Positions 61,267 to 64,000 of a stretch of DNA of 64,000 nucleotides are shown in pieces. Origin of the DNA: Kribbella flavida DSM 17836 (lineage in GTDB: Bacteria; Actinomycetota; Actinomycetes; Propionibacteriales; Kribbellaceae); the NCBI RefSeq assembly GCF_000024345.1, contig NC_013729.1, positions 5,704,001 to 5,768,000 on the forward strand. Direction: 5' to 3'. The position numbers and the translations under genes are program-made. Position 1 is the stretch's first letter, and each line of letters starts with the position of its first letter. The notes under the pieces are model-generated. The model saw only the letters and a program-made list of their open reading frames with translations. It was not told where the DNA came from and made no database searches.

Positions 61267-64000
61267 TCAGACGATCTCCCGGCCTTCGGGCTGGATCGGG
61301 CACAGCCCGCGCACGTCGCACCGGCTGCAGCCGTCGTTCCGCTTGGCCACGAACTCCTCCGACCGCACCATCTCCTCAGCCTCCTCGACCGCTTCGTCCA
61401 ACCAGGTCCGGCCGTTCTCGCCCGGCTCCAGCGGCGCCTGCCCCTGGACCTTCGGCAGCCCACTGTCGTCGTGGCGCAACTGGACCAGCTCGGCGCCGCC
61501 GCTCTCAGCGTCCTCGCCGAGCAGCTTCAGCTGGCGGGACGCGATCGCGCGCTGGTAGATCGCCAGCTGGACGTGCCGCGCCACGGCCGGCTTGGTCGGC
61601 GCGGTCCGGCCGGTCTTCAGGTCGATCACCCGGATCTTGCCGTCGGCGTCCTGCTCGACCCGGTCCATCCGGCCCTTCACCTGGACGGCCGGGTGGTCGG
61701 CGTCCGGCAGCAGCACGCTGAACTCGACCTCGCTGCCGATCATCCGGCGGTCCGGCCGGCCCTGGTGCCAGGCGACGAAGCGGCGCAGCGCCTGCTCCGC
61801 CTCGACCCGCTCCCGGTCCGAGATCCAGGCCGACTCGAACTCCAGCTGCGTCCACACCTTGTCGAGCCACCCGTTCAGCTCGTCGGCGTCCGGCGGCAGC
61901 GTGCCGGTCGCGACCGCGTCCGCGAGCGTGTGCAGCACCATGCCGAAGCCGATCGCCGACGTACTCGGCGTCTCGCCACCGGCCCGGCGCTGCAGGAACC
62001 AGCGCAACGGGCAGTCCACGATCGTGGTCAACGCGCTGCCGGTCAACGGCACCGGCTGATCCGGTACGGCGATCGGCCGCTCGGACTTGGTCCGTTCCCG
62101 CACGCCCCACCAGCGATCCGGGTCGGCGGTCGGGACCAGGGGGTAGCCGCGCTCGTCGGTCGCCTCCGCGAGCTGCGCGAGCTTGTCGGCAGCCACCCGC
62201 TTCAGCGCGGCTGAGGACGCCGGGTCCGCCAGCACGCAGCGCAGGTCGGCGACCAGTCCCGGCAGGGACAACGGGCGCCGCGGCCGTCCGGCGACCAGTT
62301 TCACCGGGATGTCCAGCTCGGCCAGCAGCCGCGACGGCTGGTCGCCGTCCGCCTCGGGCGCCTGCACGGCCGTGACGATGAGCCGCTCGCGCGCGCGGGT
62401 GATCGCGACGTAGAACAACCGCCGCTCCTCGGCGAGCAGGGCGCCGGCGGACAACGGCTCGACCAGGCCGTCCGGACCGAGCCGGTCCGGCTCCAGCAGA
62501 GAACCGCGTCGGCGCAGATCGGGCCACTGCCCCTCCTGCACGCTCGCCACCACGACGAGCCGCCACTGCAACCCCTTCGAGCGGTGCGCCGTCATGAGTT
62601 GCACGCCGTTCTCCCGGTAGGTCGCGTCGTACCGGTTGTCGGCGGCGATCTCGAGGGACTCCAGCTCGCTCAGGAACGCCGAGACGCCCTTGAAGCCGAC
62701 CTGCTCCTCGGCTCGGCCGGCCGCGTCGAACAGCGCGCACAACGAGTCCAGGTCGCGGTTGGCGGCGCGGGCCACCTCGCCGCCACTGTTCGCCTGGCCG
62801 CGGAGCCGGCGCAGCCACGGGGACTCCGACCACAGCGACCACATCACCTCGTCCGGCGCGGCGCCGGCGGTTAGGATGTTTCTTGCCTTGAGCAACCTCT
62901 CGCCGAGCGCGACGAACCGGGCCTCGGCGGGTGACGCCTGCTCGTCCAGCAGCAGCGGCTCCATCAGCGCCTCGCGCAGCAGCTCGTCCGACGAGCGGGG
63001 CAGCCGCTGACCGCCCGCGGCCTCCCGGTCCCGCTTGCGCAGGACGCGGGCCAGCCGGCGCAACTGCCCGGCATCCATCGCGCCCAGCGGCGACAGCGCC
63101 AGCGCCCGGACGACGTCCACGGTGAGCGTCGCCGGATCGGCGACGGCGCGCAGCGCGAGCAGCATCGGCCGGACCGCGGGCTCACGCGACAGCGGCAGCT
63201 CGTCACCCGCGACGTCGACCGGGATGCCCGCCGCCGCCAGCGCCCGGCGCAACGGCGGGATCGACCGGCTGCCGGACCGGACCAGCACCGCCATGTCGTG
63301 CCAGGCGACGCCGTCCTGCACGTGCGCCCGGCGCAGCAGGTCGGCGATGTGCTCCAGCTCGGCACCGCTGGTGGAGTAGAGATTCGCCTCGACCTTGCCG
63401 GGGCCGAAGACGCAGCCGCTGGCGTCGGGATTGCGGAACCGCTCGAAGGTCTCGCGGTCCAGCGTGCCCGGTACGCCGAGCCGGTTGACGACGTTGCGGG
63501 ACACGCGCAGCAGCGTCGTACCGAACCTGCGGGTCGTCGCGAGCGCGATCTGCGCGGCCGGCTCGCCCGTGACGGTCGGGAACTCCTCGGTGAACCGCAG
63601 CAGGCCGCGCACGTCCGCGCCGCGGAAGGTGTAGATCGACTGGTCCGGGTCGCCGACCACGACCAGGTCGCGGCCGTCACCGGCGATCGCCTGCAGCAGC
63701 TTGGTCTGGCCCGGGTCGGTGTCCTGGTACTCGTCGACGAAAACGACCTTGAACTCCTCGCGCAGCTTCGCCTGGACCTCGGGCTGCTGGGCCAGGATCA
63801 CCGCGCGGTGGATCAGCTCGGAGTAGTCCAGCACCTGCTCGTGGTCGAGGATCTGCAGGTACTCCTCGAAGAAGTCGCCGACCGCGACCCACTCCGGCCG
63901 GCTCGCGGACTGCCCGATCGCGGACAGGTCCTCCGGGTCGAGCCCGAGCTGCCGCGCCTTGCCGATCACCGCCTGCACCTCGTCGGTGAAGCCGCGCGTC
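61267..64000 (-). CDS. adnA: ATP-dependent helicase-nuclease AdnA (N-terminus cut by window edge)
   Basis: Over 900 residues of the partner of AdnB; the frame is open at the right edge, so the Walker A domain is outside. Visible: motif II VVFVDEYQDTDPGQ, motif III GDPDQSIYTFRGADV, motif V MTAHRSKGLQWRLVVV, motif VI AITRARERL. The C-terminal nuclease carries KGRMDRVEQD, VIDLKTGRT and QLAIYQRA, plus Cys residues VDCPLRWFL ... GCSRCDVRGLCP that match the Fe-S cluster ligands known for AdnA. Upstream of adnB on the same strand. Together they resect DNA double-strand breaks in place of RecBCD/AddAB. Confidence 0.95.
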   Translation of the reverse strand, partial: TRGFTDEVQAVIGKARQLGLDPEDLSAIGQSASRPEWVAVGDFFEEYLQILDHEQVLDYSELIHRAVILAQQPEVQAKLREEFKVVFVDEYQDTDPGQTKLLQAIAGDGRDLVVVGDPDQSIYTFRGADVRGLLRFTEEFPTVTGEPAAQIALATTRRFGTTLLRVSRNVVNRLGVPGTLDRETFERFRNPDASGCVFGPGKVEANLYSTSGAELEHIADLLRRAHVQDGVAWHDMAVLVRSGSRSIPPLRRALAAAGIPVDVAGDELPLSREPAVRPMLLALRAVADPATLTVDVVRALALSPLGAMDAGQLRRLARVLRKRDREAAGGQRLPRSSDELLREALMEPLLLDEQASPAEARFVALGERLLKARNILTAGAAPDEVMWSLWSESPWLRRLRGQANSGGEVARAANRDLDSLCALFDAAGRAEEQVGFKGVSAFLSELESLEIAADNRYDATYRENGVQLMTAHRSKGLQWRLVVVASVQEGQWPDLRRRGSLLEPDRLGPDGLVEPLSAGALLAEERRLFYVAITRARERLIVTAVQAPEADGDQPSRLLAELDIPVKLVAGRPRRPLSLPGLVADLRCVLADPASSAALKRVAADKLAQLAEATDERGYPLVPTADPDRWWGVRERTKSERPIAVPDQPVPLTGSALTTIVDCPLRWFLQRRAGGETPSTSAIGFGMVLHTLADAVATGTLPPDADELNGWLDKVWTQLEFESAWISDRERVEAEQALRRFVAWHQGRPDRRMIGSEVEFSVLLPDADHPAVQVKGRMDRVEQDADGKIRVIDLKTGRTAPTKPAVARHVQLAIYQRAIASRQLKLLGEDAESGGAELVQLRHDDSGLPKVQGQAPLEPGENGRTWLDEAVEEAEEMVRSEEFVAKRNDGCSRCDVRGLCPIQPEGREIV

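Overview
The window is very GC-rich DNA with actinobacterial gene content: UPF0182, a PPA1309-type protein, a WhiB regulator with an AT-hook, mycoredoxin, AdnAB, SigE-family sigma and CGNR proteins. The combination suggests a soil actinomycete of the order Propionibacteriales, Nocardioides/Kribbella-like; the genus is an inference. Coding strands alternate often, with many 1-4 base overlaps and GC-rich hairpin terminators.

Layout. 1-8 kb: end of a LigD-type polymerase, a FemAB-like transferase, a nucleoside kinase, a TetR regulator divergent from a DrrAB-type drug exporter with a nested palindromic operator, then small enzymes and membrane proteins including a DUF2975/Xre/52-aa operon. 8-17 kb: a heterodimeric ABC exporter with one dead ATP site, a 1250-aa secreted subtilase, and a divergent SigE-family sigma factor with a putative anti-sigma/lipid-independent membrane partner. 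17.5-27 kb: initiator tRNA-fMet, a double GNAT protein, then a core run UPF0182 / PPA1309 family (frameshifted) / PDZ-Lon protease / small membrane protein / MoaE, and a zinc metalloprotease with a NUDIX hydrolase. 27-43 kb looks accessory: GT-A-like protein with an HxlR regulator, a quinone-oxidoreductase-like MDR, a PucR / MHS symporter / hydroxybutyrate dehydrogenase operon, a rhamnogalacturonan lyase, an FdhF/YdeP oxidoreductase, an MFS exporter, a CGNR protein and an MMPL transporter.

43-54 kb: M48/YgjP-like peptidase, DUF5679 zinc-ribbon protein behind a long structured leader, ABC1 kinase, a 1.1-kb gene-free tract with several tandem repeats, a WhiB7-type regulator behind a leader with an upstream ORF and an intrinsic terminator, UvrD2 helicase, mycoredoxin, NudC, DeoD, a lipoprotein with a probable CTG start, and a GPP34 protein. 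54-64 kb: an iron-box-preceded pair of NIS siderophore genes, two Uma2 nucleases, and the adnA-adnB helicase-nuclease genes; adnA runs off the right edge.

The order UPF0182, PDZ protease, Zn protease ... ABC1, WhiB7, UvrD2, mycoredoxin, NudC ... AdnB, AdnA matches a conserved block known from Mycobacterium tuberculosis (Rv3193c to Rv3202c), with accessory genes inserted at about 27-43 kb and 51.6-58 kb. The most notable unexplained signals are the promoter-plus-hairpin array at 43527-43810 (candidate small RNA or structured leader), the whiB7 attenuator, and the repeat tract at 45.7-46.8 kb.
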